A stretch of 64,000 bases of DNA from Vulcanisaeta distributa JCM 11213. GTDB taxonomy: Archaea; Thermoproteota; Thermoprotei; Thermoproteales; Thermocladiaceae. Where the stretch lies: the NCBI GenBank assembly GCA_001316125.1, contig BBCS01000005.1, positions 1-64,000 of the forward strand, read 5' to 3'. Numbering within the stretch: position 1 is the first letter of the stretch; every line of letters starts with the position of its first letter. Position numbers and translations under genes: made by a program. Of the stretch, positions 21,750 to 32,968 are shown piece by piece. The notes under the pieces were generated by a model. It was not told where the DNA came from. It made no database searches and worked only from the letters and a program-made list of their open reading frames with translations.

Positions 21750-22837
21750 TTATATTTTACTCATTATATCTATATATTTCAAGCCACTACCCGTTAGTAC
21801 TATCACGACTTCATCATCCTTACTTAGATAGTTATTATTCAGCAACCTCATATAGCCAGAGAGAGCTATTGCACTGCTTGGTTCGATAATGAACCCTCTC
21901 CTTAGTAGTAACTTCCATGATTGTAGAAGTTCATCATCCTTAATCACCAGCGCATCACCATTGCTTCCCTTGACGGCGTTAACCAATTGCTCAAGTCTCG
22001 GCGGGTTAGATACCCTAAGTGCATCTGCGAGTTTTGTTGGCTCCTTCATAAATTCGCCATGTATCTTCTCATAGAGGCTTGCAAATCCCTGGGCCTGCAC
22101 AGCGTATAATCTTGGCATTCTATTAATGAGACTGAGATTCAGCAGCTCGTTAAAGCCAATCCATAGGCCGAGGAGTAACGTACCTGCTGATACTGGAAGA
22201 ACTACAGCATCGGGGGGGACATGCCCCCCCAACTGATCAAGCAATTCGTATGCCAGGGTTTTCGTACCCTGCAAAAACCAGGGGGGGTTCCATGCGTGCC
22301 CAACGTATACTTCACTAGGTCCTACGGAGTCAATGGCCATTTTACCTGCCTCAGCCTAGAAGGAGCCTCGATTAACTCAGCCCCCCCCAACGACCTTATA
22401 AGGCTCTTCTTACCCTCAGGCGCGTCCCTGGGTACGTATATCCTAGCCTTAATGCCAGCCGCGGCTGCGTATGCCGCTATGGAAATCCCAGCATTACCAC
22501 TTGAATCCTCAACCACAGTCCTGGCGCCAAATTCAAGGGCCTTAGACACGGCGACGGCGGAACCCCCCCTGTCCTTAAACGAACCAGTTGGATTGAGATA
22601 CTCAAGTTTTAGATAAACATTCCTACTAAGGAAGTCTGCATTAACCAATGGTGTAAAGCCCTCGCCAAGACTAATAAAGGGCCTTGCAGGTATTACGCTA
22701 GAGAATCTCCATAAGTCCCTACGCTCACTAAGTGTGAGCTTTAAGCCATCAATGATCAAATCAAGTGGGCCGCCGCACTTGGGGGGCATCGCCAAAGCCA
22801 TGAAGATGCCTCGGTAGTATAGCCACACCTTAAACAC
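21750..22837 (-). CDS. thrC: Threonine synthase
   Basis: PLP-dependent synthesis of threonine from O-phosphohomoserine. The N-terminal end carries CGGPLDL; the PLP lysine is in TGSFKDRG; VEDSSGNAGISIAAYAAAAGI and IYVPRDAPEGKKSLI follow; VLPVSAGTLLLG and VVIVLTGSGLK are in the C-terminal half. One break at about 22335. Tracts of seven or eight add single residues at DRGGS, LGGAE, WNPPWFLQGTKT and QLGGHVPPD relative to family spacing. About 360 residues. It lies between gltX and the aminotransferase, same strand. Confidence 0.88.
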
Positions 22838-22915
22838 CTATACCACACCCTCATACATCAAACCTACTAAGTCATGCATTAAATTAATTTTTCGTAATGG
22901 ATTTACCGCTACGTT

Positions 22916-24691
22916 TCAGTCATGAACATAAATGAACCTATCACGTCCCACCTTCTTTACAAAACCATACCTCATAAACTGTATTGTCTCACCATTACTT
23001 ACCTGCTCCACCCCCCCCGGCTCCGCAAGCCCCACATCCTCAATGAGCTTTAAGTCCTCAGGCCTTAAAACTCTTATCGACAGCCCATTGGGTGGCACCC
23101 ACTGGATTATTGGAGCATTAACCCTCCTGGCGCTCTCAAGGTCCCTGCTATGAACCCTGGCGGTTAATGAATCACTGCCCTTACTCATCACCTCTATGTT
23201 CACGAGTTCCATCAGTCGAATTACCGAGCCAGGGCCTGCCTTATCATAGTCTGATTTACTTATGAACACCGTTATCTCATTATTGATAGGCTTTAGAGTT
23301 AATGTCCTAAATCCACGCTCTGGGTATGATGGGTGCATTGGTAGTTTAGCCGTTAACTCCTCCGTAACCCCCCCCTCAATTACTACCTTGATGGGGTCTA
23401 TCACGGCCATGTACCTATTAGCCCTTGGCTCGATAATCTTCCTATTCTCAGCAAATAGGTTTGCTGAGGATATCGTGGCATCCGTGGGTTTGACACCGAC
23501 TTGCAGCATTATATTCCAAATAGCCTCCGGCTGAATACCCCCCCTATTCCTAAGGCCTGCGAGTGTTGGTAACCTAATGTCGTCCCACTTAATACCAAGC
23601 GCCTTTAACTTAGTCTTACTCAGTGTCATGCCCACAATCTTAAGCCTACCAAAATGAATAGCCTCAGGCTGCTCCCAACCCATGTGTGTGTAGATGAAGG
23701 ATTGCTTAACGGTATTTACCGAGTGCTCCTGAGCCCTAAGTATATGTGTTATACCCATTAGGTGGTCATCAATAGACACGGAGAAGTTATATGTCGGCCA
23801 AACAATGTACCTAGAACCAACCCTTGGGTGTGGGTATTTAGTCGTGTCTATGATCCTCATGGCAACCCAATCCCTAACGCTTGGGTCTGGGTGCTTAAGA
23901 TCAGTCTTTACCACCATGACTGCCTCACCCTCCTTATAATGACCCTCAAGCATTCTATCGAAAAGCTCAAGGTTAATGCTTGGGTCAGCATCCCTATTCC
24001 TACAAGGTTTACCAGTTACCTTAGACTTTTTCCAATCATCAGGTGTGCACTCACTATCCTTAGCAGCAACGTAAGCACCACCATTTTCAAGAATCTTCTT
24101 GGCAATTTCGTAGTAAATCTCCATTCTATCTGACTGTATATACTCCTCATCCCATCTAATACCGAGCCACCTTAAGTCCTCCTTAATCACATCATAGGCT
24201 TCAGGAAGCGGTCTCTTAGTCCTCGGGTCAGTGTCCTCAAACCTAAGTATGAACTTAGCCTTCTTACCCAAGCCCTCATACTTTAGTTTATATGCGTAAT
24301 TTATGATAGCTGGCCTAGCACTGCCCAGGTGAAGTACGAAGTCGGGGTTCGGCGCGAACCTTAGGGTTATCACCTCATACTTACTATCATTGGGTAGTGG
24401 TGGCAAATCCTCAATTCCCTTCCTATAGGACTCAACCTTCCTTTCCCCAAGGGCCTCGGGCCACTTACTCATTAGCAGATTTCTCTGTTCATCGATGCTT
24501 AGGGAGTTCACGTAATCGATGACCTCCTTAACGATTTGGGCAACCTCCTTAGCCATGGACCTAAGTGATGGGTCCTCAGCAAATACCTTAGAAATTACTG
24601 CATTCATACTTGCCTTTCCATTGAACTTTACGGCATTGATTAATGCATGCTTTAGGGCAATGTCCTTAACCCTATCCTTGTCCACGGACAC
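22916..24691 (-). CDS. gltX: Glutamyl-tRNA synthetase (archaeal type)
   Basis: Intact 591-residue class I synthetase charging tRNA-Glu (and in archaea often tRNA-Gln). The HIGH-type motif lies in [16 protein letters not shown] and the KMSKS-type in [20 protein letters not shown] and the C-terminal beta-barrel domain typical of archaeal GluRS are present. A G7 tract gives [12 protein letters not shown] where the family has R-G-x-x-PEA. Start is GTG 24691, 26 bp from a TATA box shared with hutI. Confidence 0.95.
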   Translation of the reverse strand: MSVDKDRVKDIALKHALINAVKFNGKASMNAVISKVFAEDPSLRSMAKEVAQIVKEVIDYVNSLSIDEQRNLLMSKWPEALGERKVESYRKGIEDLPPLPNDSKYEVITLRFAPNPDFVLHLGSARPAIINYAYKLKYEGLGKKAKFILRFEDTDPRTKRPLPEAYDVIKEDLRWLGIRWDEEYIQSDRMEIYYEIAKKILENGGAYVAAKDSECTPDDWKKSKVTGKPCRNRDADPSINLELFDRMLEGHYKEGEAVMVVKTDLKHPDPSVRDWVAMRIIDTTKYPHPRVGSRYIVWPTYNFSVSIDDHLMGITHILRAQEHSVNTVKQSFIYTHMGWEQPEAIHFGRLKIVGMTLSKTKLKALGIKWDDIRLPTLAGLRNRGGIQPEAIWNIMLQVGVKPTDATISSANLFAENRKIIEPRANRYMAVIDPIKVVIEGGVTEELTAKLPMHPSYPERGFRTLTLKPINNEITVFISKSDYDKAGPGSVIRLMELVNIEVMSKGSDSLTARVHSRDLESARRVNAPIIQWVPPNGLSIRVLRPEDLKLIEDVGLAEPGGVEQVSNGETIQFMRYGFVKKVGRDRFIYVHD

Positions 24692-24713
24692 GTTAGTTAG
24701 TTAAAATGGAATC

Positions 24714-24721
24714 TTTTTAAA
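24714..24721. promoter_or_regulatory. Single TATA box serving divergent gltX and hutI
   Basis: The near-symmetric TTTTTAAA is centred at 24717.5. It lies about 26 bp from the gltX GTG (24691, - strand) and about 26 bp from the hutI ATG (24743, + strand). The whole spacer is 51 bp and no second TATA-like element is visible, so one element probably directs both leaderless transcripts. Confidence 0.6.
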
Positions 24722-24742
24722 CATACGCTAAGCAGTTGCATT

Positions 24743-26003
24743 ATGGGCAAGGTCTCCTTACTCATAGGTCCAATTAGGCAACTGGTTACTGCTAAATCAA
24801 TGCCTTGGAGGTACGGAGACCCAGTACTTATTATTGAGGACGTGGGCATCGCCATTGATGGTGATAAGATAATAGATGTTGACTCGTGGAACTCCATCAG
24901 CAGGAAGTACGAGGGTAAGTGTAGAGTCCCTGCCGAGGAATCTCTGGTAACGGCTGGCTTGTGGACCCCCCCACACGCACCTACTCTTTGCCGGCTCTAG
25001 GGAGGACGAGCTTGAGCTCAAGCTAGAGGGCGTCCCATATGAAGAAATACTCAGGAGAGGTGGTGGTATATACAGGACTGTTAATGCCACGGTTAGTGCA
25101 ACGGATGATGAGCTTAAGAAGATCTTACTTAATAGGTTATTTGAGGTTGCGAGGTACGGCACAACCACGATAGAGGTTAAGAGCGGTTATGGAATTGACC
25201 CAAACCAGGAAATTAGGCTTCTTAGGATAATTAATGAATCGTTAACAAGCGCGCCCATAGATGTTGTACCAACGTATTTAGTTCATGTGCCGCCGAGAAA
25301 TATGGATAGGAGGGAATACGTCAATGCGGTAATGGGCTCTCTTGATGAGGTAAAGAGACTGGCGAGGTTCATAGACGTGTTCTGCGATGAGGGGGCTTTT
25401 ACGGTGCAGGAGACCAGGGACATACTTAGGGAGGCGTCAAAGAGGGGCTTCGGTTTAAGGCTTCATGCTGATGAAATAGCTTATATCGGGTGTAGTGACT
25501 TAGTTAAGGAGTTTAGCATAGCATCACTTGACCATCTACTTAACTTACCCGAGCAGAATGCCAGGTTAATTGCTGAGAGGGGGGGCTCGGTAGCGACTCT
25601 ACTACCCGTAACAATACTCTCACTAATGAGTAGTAAGAGACCGCCAGTCAAGGCGTTAAGAAGTGCGGGTGTACCCATGGCGCTTGGTACTGACTTTAGC
25701 CCAAACTCCTGGTCCTTAAGCATGCAGTACGTAATGGAATTAGCCACGTACCTACTCGGTATGACGCCTATCGAAGTCTTAATGGCAGCCACAGTAAATG
25801 CGGCGTACAGCCTGGGCCTTAGGGATAGGGGGGGTATTTTGCAGCCTGGTTATTTGGCAGACATGGTCATTTGGGATGTGCCTAACTATAGATGGTTGAG
25901 TTATGAGTTGGGTAGGAATAAGGTATTAACCGTTATAAAGAGGGGGGGTGCGGTACTTGAGTCAACGCCGATGGGTACCGTGATTAGTAAAGAATGTGCT
26001 TGA
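24743..26003 (+). CDS. hutI: Imidazolonepropionase
   Basis: Amidohydrolase-superfamily enzyme opening imidazolone propionate to formiminoglutamate. Features: a metal site VDPHTHLLFAG reconstructed across a C7 tract at 24966-24972 (C5 restores the frame), EVKSGYGI, FCDEGAFT, RLHADE, SLDHLL and the metal Asp in ALGTDFSPNSW, then LQPGYLADMVIWD. G7 tracts add Gly at AERGGSVATLLP, DRGGILQPG and KRGGAV. About 415 residues. Divergent from gltX. Confidence 0.93.
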
Positions 26004-26046
26004 AAGCTTTATTTATTTATATATCAGGGCTTATTAATGACCATCA

Positions 26047-26460
26047 ATGGAGGTTAAGCTTGACCCTGAGGAGGAGTACGTAGTAATGCCACTGAGTATC
26101 TTAGAGAGGATTTTGAGGTATGCGATGGTTGTTTGCCAGGAGCATTGCCCAGCCGGTAGGGATCCAGCAACATGCCCATACATAGTTAACTTAACGAGAC
26201 AGGTTGGGTTGAGCCCACCACCCTGCATTAATGATTATGGTGAGTACAGACCTGAGACGTTTAAGGTCTTGATTAAGGATTTAGAGCGTAAATACGGTAT
26301 GGGTATTGAGGATTTCGTGAATATGATTAGGAGGAGAAAGCCAAGAAGTCTTGAGGAACAGACGGATTTCATGGAGGCAACATTCTATCTCGGCGTGCTC
26401 AAGGAGTTAAGTAACATGAGGAGTATCTACATTGCGAGGGGGTTCAAACATAAGTATTAA
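26047..26460 (+). CDS. Hypothetical protein with four-cysteine segment
   Basis: 137 residues, intact. Not recognised. Residues about 30-60 contain four cysteines (VCQEHCPAGRDPATCPYIV and SPPPCIN), which could bind a metal or Fe-S cluster. The rest is helical and charged with no hydrophobic segment. It starts 43 bp after hutI on the same strand, so co-transcription is possible. Confidence 0.6.
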   Translation: MEVKLDPEEEYVVMPLSILERILRYAMVVCQEHCPAGRDPATCPYIVNLTRQVGLSPPPCINDYGEYRPETFKVLIKDLERKYGMGIEDFVNMIRRRKPRSLEEQTDFMEATFYLGVLKELSNMRSIYIARGFKHKY

Positions 26461-26474
26461 GGAGGCTGTCGTGG

Positions 26475-27450
26475 TTAAGTAATAAATGCTAATAGCGAGA
26501 GTGAGGTTAAGCTCGTTATTAGGAATAGTAGTAATATATCGCGGACAACCTCCTTCTCTGTCTTTGGTCTTCTCATTACCATCAACTTGACTAATGTGAT
26601 TGGTGATCCAGGGACTTTATTTGCGTGAATCACCCCCCCGTCATTCACGATTACAGGTCTCTTCAGGGTTTCTCTGGGCTTGAATCCCCCCCTCGCCGTA
26701 ATGACTATTAGGAAGCCATTTATTATGTATGGCAGCGCTGATATCACGCCCTGGGTCCCGGCATTATATAAAACCATGAATGAGCCCATCATTGCCCCCC
26801 CAAGCGCGTAACTACCTACATTACCATTAAATACCTTGGCGGGGTACCAGTTAAATACGGCCAGCGGTAGCACTGTGAGCACGAGTATTAATGTAGCTGG
26901 TAGGGCGTAGTCGAAGCCGGCCATGTACGAGATGAACCCACTAACGGTTATTATCATCAACGTAGATACTGGGACTATACCATTCATCACATCAAGCATG
27001 TTAACGGCATTAGCCATAACCGTAACTGCGAGCATCGAGAGAAAGGCCACAACGAAGAAGTTGTGGACATGACCTATCGGGAGTATGTATATGTAGCCGT
27101 GAACGACCACGGGGGATTATCAATGACGGCACCAATGGCAAAAACACCCTAACACTCACGGGTAATCCCCCCCTGAGGTCATCAACAAGCCCTATCAAAC
27201 CTACTGTCAGGGTTACGAGACCTAACGCAAGCAACCTAGCGTCATTAATCAAGTAGGCAATTAACGTAATAACACCTGTGGTAGTTAATACGGAGACTCC
27301 GCCAATCTTAGGCACCAACACCTTATATGGCTTATGGACATCCGGCGCCAGTAATTTCGGATTCCTTAACCTGGATATTGCGTATACCGTGATCAGCGAG
27401 ATTACGAAGGATACTACGGCAATTAACACGTAATTTATACTAATGATCAT
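26475..27450 (-). CDS. GPT/MraY-type polyprenyl-phosphate glycosyl-1-phosphate transferase
   Basis: A multi-helix membrane enzyme that puts the first sugar phosphate on a lipid carrier, as in archaeal N-glycan assembly (AglH-like). Signatures: KPYKVLVPKIGG, GLIGLVDDLRG with the Asp pair, NAVNMLDVMNG, FNWYPAKVFNGNVGSYALGG and the cytoplasmic loop ARGGFKPRETLKRP. One break at about 27105. The start overlaps the stop of the epimerase gene (ATGA at 27447-27450), so both are translated from one message. Confidence 0.82.
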
Positions 27451-28327
27451 AGATTTCGCCTAAACCAATCAATGGTGGCTCTTAATCCACTTACTAAGTC
27501 ATATTTAGGTTTAAAGCCGAGGATCCTCATGGCCTTGCTAACGTCTGGGTAACTCCTAAATGGCTCGAAGGTCCTTGGTTGCACATTAATTTTGGAATTC
27601 GAACCAACCAGCTTAACTATTATTCTGGCTAAATCTAGTATTGATGTCTCAACGCCGAGCCCAATATTGAAGGCTTGACCGACTGCATCATCCTTCCTAA
27701 GTGCTAGTTCCGTGGCATCGCATAAATCCTCGACATAGAGAAAATCCGTGGTATCAACACCACCATTATTAACCACTAGGTCCTCATTTCTTAATGCCCT
27801 CGTTATGAATATTCCGACAACGCCATTATCATGAGGGCCATAGGCTTCCACAGCCTAAATATAATTACTGGAACCTTATGGACAACGTGGTAAGACATTG
27901 ATACGGCCTCAGCGGCGACCTTACTCCAGCCATAACCCTCAAAGGGCCTTAGTGGGTCATCCTCAGTGACGGGTAATTTAGTGGGCTTACCATAAACGTT
28001 AGATGTCGAGTAGAGTAGGAACCTGGCGTTTAGTATCCTTGCGAGTTCAAGTATGTTTATTGTGCCGACGACGTTGACATCAAGGCCCTTAAGGGCGCCT
28101 GCGTTTGTGAATGATCTTGGGTTTGGATATGCTGCCAAGTGGACGATTGCGTCAAACCCCTCCTTAGAAAGTCCAATAACATCATCTCTCCTTGTTATAT
28201 CGATTATGTAGTCCGTAGTCTCCGCCTTAATAATATCGAGACCCCTCACGTCATGGCCCTTAGACCTCATGCAGTTAACTATGTTCCTCCCTAGGAATCC
28301 TGAGGAACCTGTTACTAATATTCTCAT
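27447..28327 (-). CDS. NAD-dependent nucleotide-sugar epimerase/dehydratase
   Basis: Extended short-chain dehydrogenase. The start is taken at MRILVTGSSGFLGRN (28327), which places the NAD-binding glycines at the N-terminus; upstream in-frame ATGs exist. The catalytic pair is YGWSK, with the YSTSNVYG serine block before it. A break lies at about 27850 (IIFRLW to EAYGPHD). About 295 residues. Likely a UDP-glucose/galactose-type 4-epimerase or dTDP-sugar dehydratase; substrate unknown. It is the middle gene of an envelope-glycan set. Confidence 0.82.
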
Positions 28328-28376
28328 CAAGATCATCGATTGCGAGGTTACCTTATAATAATTACCCACCTGGGAC

Positions 28377-29447
28377 TTACTTACCCTCGTTCGTGAATCT
28401 CTTTATTTCATTGATAATGAGTCCCGTTGGGTCCTCCATTCTACTTAGTACTGAGCTCGTGTCAACATGTATTATGTCTGATTTAAGAATTGAATCAAGC
28501 ACCGTTAGGCAATCCTCATCAACACACCTATAAAGCGGTAATCCCTTACTCATTAAGTAATCATCTATGTAATAATGCTGTGGGAAGTAGCTAATGGCCG
28601 GCGTACCCAGCAACGCCGCTTCATGAGCCATTGTTGAGCCGCCCGTGATCACGAGCCTCGCATGCCAGGATAGGTCAAGACCATCCAGCCTCATGTTCCT
28701 TGGTATTATCAACTTACCAAGCTTAAGGAAAAGACCAAGCTCAGACTTTATTAACTCCTCCTGATATGGGTATCTCGGGAACATAACCACGTAATAACCA
28801 CCCTCAAGCACCTTCCTCGCCATTCTAATTAATACCCGTGACTTATCTCCATAGCCGTAATAAGACGCCCTGGACTCCTCAAACCTAATGACGACAAACT
28901 CCCTACTCTTAAGCCCAAGCTTATTAATAGAGTCACCACTTGGCTTAAATCTATTAATCCACATGAGTTCAAAAACCCCATCAAATGCCATAACCTTATC
29001 AATCTCAGCGCTAGGTATGTAACGGCTCCACTCACTCATTGGTATAGCCGATGGCACTATTACCGTATTCGCCAACGGCAATGTTAATTTATTAACGAAG
29101 TATGAATGAGCCGTATCCGTCAATGCTATTATTGGCTTACCAAGACCAAAAGCAACCCTAACCGCGTCTGGCGATGTTAGCGATACGTGAATATCGAAAT
29201 CCCCAACCGCATCAAGCAACGCGAGTTGCCTCTCAATACCCCTTAGCAACTTCTCCCTAGGGCTCTCACCATGGTAACCAACACACTCATAATGCAGGTT
29301 AAACATGTCTAGAACCTCCTCAACATAGTCGTACTTCCTACACGTTATTATGAAATTTATATTATTTTTTCTACCCTCCATGCTCAATACCGCGGCAATC
29401 CTCGCTTGCTTAGCCGTTAATGCGTCAAACCATGCCTTAACAACCAT
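28377..29447 (-). CDS. DUF354 protein (GT-B fold glycosyltransferase-like)
   Basis: Intact 356-residue member of DUF354, relatives of UDP-GlcNAc 2-epimerases and GT-B transferases. Typical blocks: KAWFDALTAKQA at the N-terminus, FIITCRKYDYV, VGYHGESPREKLL, RASYYGYGDKSRVL in the centre and VITGGSTMAHEAALLGTPAISYFP as the nucleotide-sugar pocket. It precedes the epimerase by 49 bp on the same strand, in keeping with a role in cell-envelope sugar metabolism. Confidence 0.85.
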   Translation of the reverse strand: MVVKAWFDALTAKQARIAAVLSMEGRKNNINFIITCRKYDYVEEVLDMFNLHYECVGYHGESPREKLLRGIERQLALLDAVGDFDIHVSLTSPDAVRVAFGLGKPIIALTDTAHSYFVNKLTLPLANTVIVPSAIPMSEWSRYIPSAEIDKVMAFDGVFELMWINRFKPSGDSINKLGLKSREFVVIRFEESRASYYGYGDKSRVLIRMARKVLEGGYYVVMFPRYPYQEELIKSELGLFLKLGKLIIPRNMRLDGLDLSWHARLVITGGSTMAHEAALLGTPAISYFPQHYYIDDYLMSKGLPLYRCVDEDCLTVLDSILKSDIIHVDTSSVLSRMEDPTGLIINEIKRFTNEGK

Positions 29448-29505
29448 GACTTAAAGACATAGTTAATAGGCTTATTTTAATTTTAATGCAGATTGCTTTG
29501 ATAAC

Positions 29506-29670
29506 TTATCCTTTAACACGCATAGTAATTGGCGTCTTACTCAATGGACTTAGGCAGACAGGGCATCTATAGCCCCCCCACTGCCTAAGTACTTCATCCA
29601 CGCTCTTAAGCTGCTGGTCATTATAAAACACAAAACCACATGAATGGCACTTAATTATTATCGGCATCAT
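29506..29670 (-). CDS. 54-residue zinc-ribbon protein
   Basis: Starts MMPIIIKCHSCGFVFYN at 29670 and ends at TAA 29508-29506. Two Cys-x2-Cys knuckles (KCHSCG and RCPVCLS) are 25 residues apart, forming a zinc ribbon. Nothing else is recognisable. Such small ribbons in Crenarchaeota are often nucleic-acid or ribosome associated (inference). A C7 run encodes the GG before YRCPVC. Confidence 0.65.
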   Translation of the reverse strand: MMPIIIKCHSCGFVFYNDQQLKSVDEVLRQWGGYRCPVCLSPLSKTPITMRVKG

Positions 29671-29793
29671 AAGTCCCCATAGTGATTATTTTATAAAGAT
29701 TACCGTCATTATACGCATTATATTACCGAAATTCTACAGGTAATATATAAGTAATATGTATGGAATACCTAATCACTAGGTCTAATCAAGCAA

Positions 29794-30393
29794 TTACTCA
29801 TGAATACTCATTGCAAGGCCGGTATACGCGTAAACCAGACCGTCAAGCTCATCCAATGTTAAGTATGGATACCTAGACCTAAACACATCCTTCTTTCCAT
29901 AGGCCACATCCTCATTAATCACTTTAACCCTAATATCAATATCATTTATTGATTCCAGGAAATCCCTAACAAGTTCTGAAACACCGGGCTAATGCCAATT
30001 ATTAAGTTAATACTTGTGCGCATAGCTAACCTCCTTATCATCCTAATGAGCTTTACGAAACTAAGCGTTACGTGAATTAACGGCGTATCGTTATTAAGTA
30101 TGATGGCGCCACACCTGGAATTACCAATATCAACTCCAATATTTAATTCATTAAGGCCTAGCCCATTAATCACGGCCTCAATCATGCCATCAATACTTGA
30201 ATCACTTAATACCAGGACTCTAGGGCAATTAACTAAGTCTGCCATATACCTTTCAACAATTACAAGGTCAAGCCCCCTGGCAATCATCCTCATTACTCAC
30301 GTACCTCAAAGCCACGTGTTCAGGAAAGACCAGCCTCTTAAGTAGGTTCCATGTGGATGACCTACCTGCAAAGCCGAGTTTAATGCCATCCAC
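29794..30393 (-). CDS. Hypothetical protein with RNase H-like motif
   Basis: Rejoined from three frames on the - strand. GTG 30393 starts DGIKLGFAGRSS and a break falls at about 30300. Next come IARGLDLVIVERYMADLV and GVDIGNSRCGAIILNND (an Asp-x-Gly strand like RNase H/actin-type folds). A second break at about 29985 leads to VINEDVAYGKKDVFRSRYP and LDELDGLVYAYTGLAMSIHE. About 198 residues. I cannot name the family; a Holliday-resolvase-like or ATP-binding fold is speculation. It is divergent from the UPF0282 gene. Confidence 0.55.
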
Positions 30394-30417
30394 TGAGCTA
30401 GTGTGAAACTAAAGACA

Positions 30418-30425
30418 TTATAAAT
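30418..30425. promoter_or_regulatory. TATA box in the short divergent spacer
   Basis: TTATAAAT centred about 25.5 bp before ATG 30447 (+) and about 28 bp from GTG 30393 (-). The spacer is 53 bp, the same layout as the gltX/hutI spacer. Confidence 0.45.
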
Positions 30426-30446
30426 CTTACATGTGGTAATAGGTGT

Positions 30447-31408
30447 ATGGAAGTAGTGCCAATTGCTGAGGAAAGCTTGGTGTGAGGTCAATGGCCATGT
30501 TCGTAAGGACGAAGGACCTATCAATGCTACTAGATCCAGGGATTAGCCTATCACCAAACAGGTATGGTTTGCCGCCCCCCCATCCTCGTGAAATAGAGAG
30601 GGTTAATGTGCTGAGGAATGTCCTTGAGAGGTACGCTGAGGAGGCCAATTACTTATTCATTAGTCATTACCATAGGGATCACTTCACGGTACCATACCCA
30701 AGCATTTACATGGGGGGGACTAATAATGAGAGTTATAGGAAGATATACAGTGATAAGGTATTGCTCATGAAATCGCCTGACGATGAGAATTGGAGTCAGA
30801 GGAGGCGTTATTACGGGTTAAGAAAGGCCGTCGAGAGTATTGTGAAGGAGCTGGTGTTTGCCGATGGTAGGGAATTCACCATAGGCTCTACGAGGCTCGT
30901 AATATCACGGTCATTACCGCATGGTGAGGATAATGCGAAGACTGGCAGGGTAATAGCAATTACGATAGTAGACGGTGATGAATCGTTAATGTTCATGCCC
31001 GACGTTGAGGGGCCAGTATCACAATTAGCCGTTGACTACGTAATGAGTATGAAACCACAGATATTAATAGTTGGTGGACCACCCCCCTATACTTATCGAG
31101 GAGAGGATTCGGCGAGGAATACTTCAGTAATGCCTTAAGAAACCTTACGGCAATCCTAAGGGCTGGTTTCCTTAATAAGTTAGTCATAGCCCACCACACA
31201 TTGAGGGACTTAAATTGGAGGAATGCGTTAAGGGCGTTATTTGAGGAGGCAGGTAGGTTAGGAATATCAGTAACGACATACGCGGGGGCTACTTAACCGT
31301 GAGGACGAGCTGCTTGAGGCAATGAGGAAGGACTTGTATACGAGGGAGCCACCACCTAAGGATTATCTTGAGCAGTTTAGGAGGGTTAAGGATGAGGGTG
31401 AGGATTAG
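30447..31408 (+). CDS. UPF0282 metallo-beta-lactamase-fold protein
   Basis: Archaeal UPF0282 family. The start [10 protein letters not shown] continues after one missing base (about 30475) as GVRSMAMFV, then [18 protein letters not shown] and the metal motif ISHYHRDHF (HxHxDH), with LPHGEDN later. Breaks at about 31095 and about 31290 separate the C-terminal part ([25 protein letters not shown]). About 320 residues in total. It hydrolyses an unknown substrate. Leaderless start 26 bp after the TATA box. It overlaps the convergent eL37 gene by 4 bp. Confidence 0.8.
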
Positions 31409-31592
31409 CGAATCCTGACCTTATTAACCTTCTTATTCTGCCATGAATAACGCCTAATCCTCTTCGACCTGCCCCAGCCACAGGCCGCGCAATAGCCCTT
31501 CACTGGGTTATAGGCGTGCCTACCGCATCTTGGGCATCTAATGTGCGTCCAGCCTTATTCATCTTACCGAAGCTTGGCGTACCCTTTACCAT
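31405..31592 (-). CDS. rpl37e: Ribosomal protein eL37
   Basis: On the - strand from ATG 31592: [14 protein letters not shown]. After one missing base at about 31550 it reads [33 protein letters not shown] and [11 protein letters not shown]. The two Cys-x2-Cys pairs form the zinc finger of eL37. About 62 residues, the normal size. Being essential, its frame break is almost surely an error in the sequence. Confidence 0.88.
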
Positions 31593-31863
31593 ATCGAGTC
31601 ATGATAATTCCAGTGGTTTTTAACTTTTGCCACTACTTGACTTTTCAGTCAATAATTGATGCAATGATTAAGCGCTATAAAGGTCATGGTTAATACGTTA
31701 CAAAATACCGATTATACGCAGCGGATTGAGGAGCAGGATCAATGAACGGTAAGTAAGAGGGTAAGGAATAGGTAAGGAGCGAGTTAAATGAGGTATATGA
31801 TTAAGGATTACGACCTAATTAAGTCCTAAAGTCTAAATAAGGAGTAAGTATAATTCCCTTAGT

Positions 31864-32968
31864 ATGGGTAAACTCCCACTTGAGGTATTAAGGTAATTGA
31901 CTTAACACACTCTGCCGCAGGTCCCTTCGCAACGTCAATACTCGGTGACTTAGGTGCCGAGGTTATTAAGGTTGAGTCGCCTGAAGGTGACATGACTAGG
32001 ACATGGGGGGGCCACGTGATTAGGGATAACGTTAGTACGTATTACCTGGCTATGAATAGAAATAAGCACGTGATTAGGCTTGACTTAAAGAATGTAGATG
32101 ATAGGAATAGGCTTTATGAGATGGTTAAGAGCGCTGACGTGCTTATTGAGAACTATAGGCCCGGCGTTGCGAGAGGCTTGGCGTTGATTATGACTCAGTG
32201 AGTAAGATAAATCCAAGGATTATTTATGTGTCAATTAAGGGCTTCATGCCCGGCAGTGAGTATGAGGATTACCCTGCCTTTGATGTCGTTATTCAGGGCA
32301 TGAGTGGTTTAATGAGTGTCACGGGTTGTGAGGATGGGACTTTTGTTAAGGTTGGTGTTCCAATAACTGACATGGTGACTGGCTTCTTCTCGGTAATAGC
32401 AATACTATCTGCGCTCAGAATTAGGGATAGGGAGGGTAAGGGCGTTAGGATTACCGTACCAATGCTGGATTCGGCTCTATACGTAATGGGTATACACATC
32501 CTTTATTACCTCTTCACGGGCAATGTGCCAAGGCCGTTGGGCACTAAGTATATGAGTGTTGTTGCTCCTTACCAGGGCTTCAGGGCTAGGGATGGTAAGA
32601 TGTTCATACTCGCCGTGGGTAATGACAGGATATGGAAGAAATTCTGTGAGGTCATTGGTAAGCCTGAATTAGCGGATGATCCTAGGTTTAGGACTAATCC
32701 CGACAGGGTTAGGAATCAGGATGAACTTGAGAAGATATTGCAGGAAATATTCCTTACCAAGGATAGGGATTACTGGGTAAACTTATTCCTAAGTAATGGA
32801 ATACCCGCTGGGCCTGTTTACGACATGGCTGATATAGCAAAGGATCCCTATGTAAGTAAGTACGTATTAACTGAGATAAGCCATCCTGAATTAGGCGCTG
32901 TAAAGCTTGTTAGGAATCCCATCAGGTTTAATGATGAATCCATAGGCATTAGGCTCCTTGAGTATTAA
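31864..32968 (+). CDS. Class III CoA-transferase (CaiB/BaiF family)
   Basis: The start ATG 31864 gives MGKLPLEVL, then after a break at about 31893 VIDLTHSAAGPFATSILGDLGAEVIKVE, GDMTRTWGG, NYRPGVARG and a second break at about 32190 (one G restores GLGVDYDS). The catalytic Asp is in YPAFDVVIQGMSGLM. The C-terminal part VPYDMAD-like segment (GPVYDMADI) is also typical. About 368 residues. It moves CoA between carboxylic acids; substrate unknown. It converges on a thioesterase with 4-bp overlap. Confidence 0.85.

Noticed and set aside
30306..30524. A 72-residue frame on the - strand upstream of the RNase H-like gene
   Set aside because: It overlaps the promoter spacer and its latter half is the frame-shifted N-terminus of the gene at 29794-30393.
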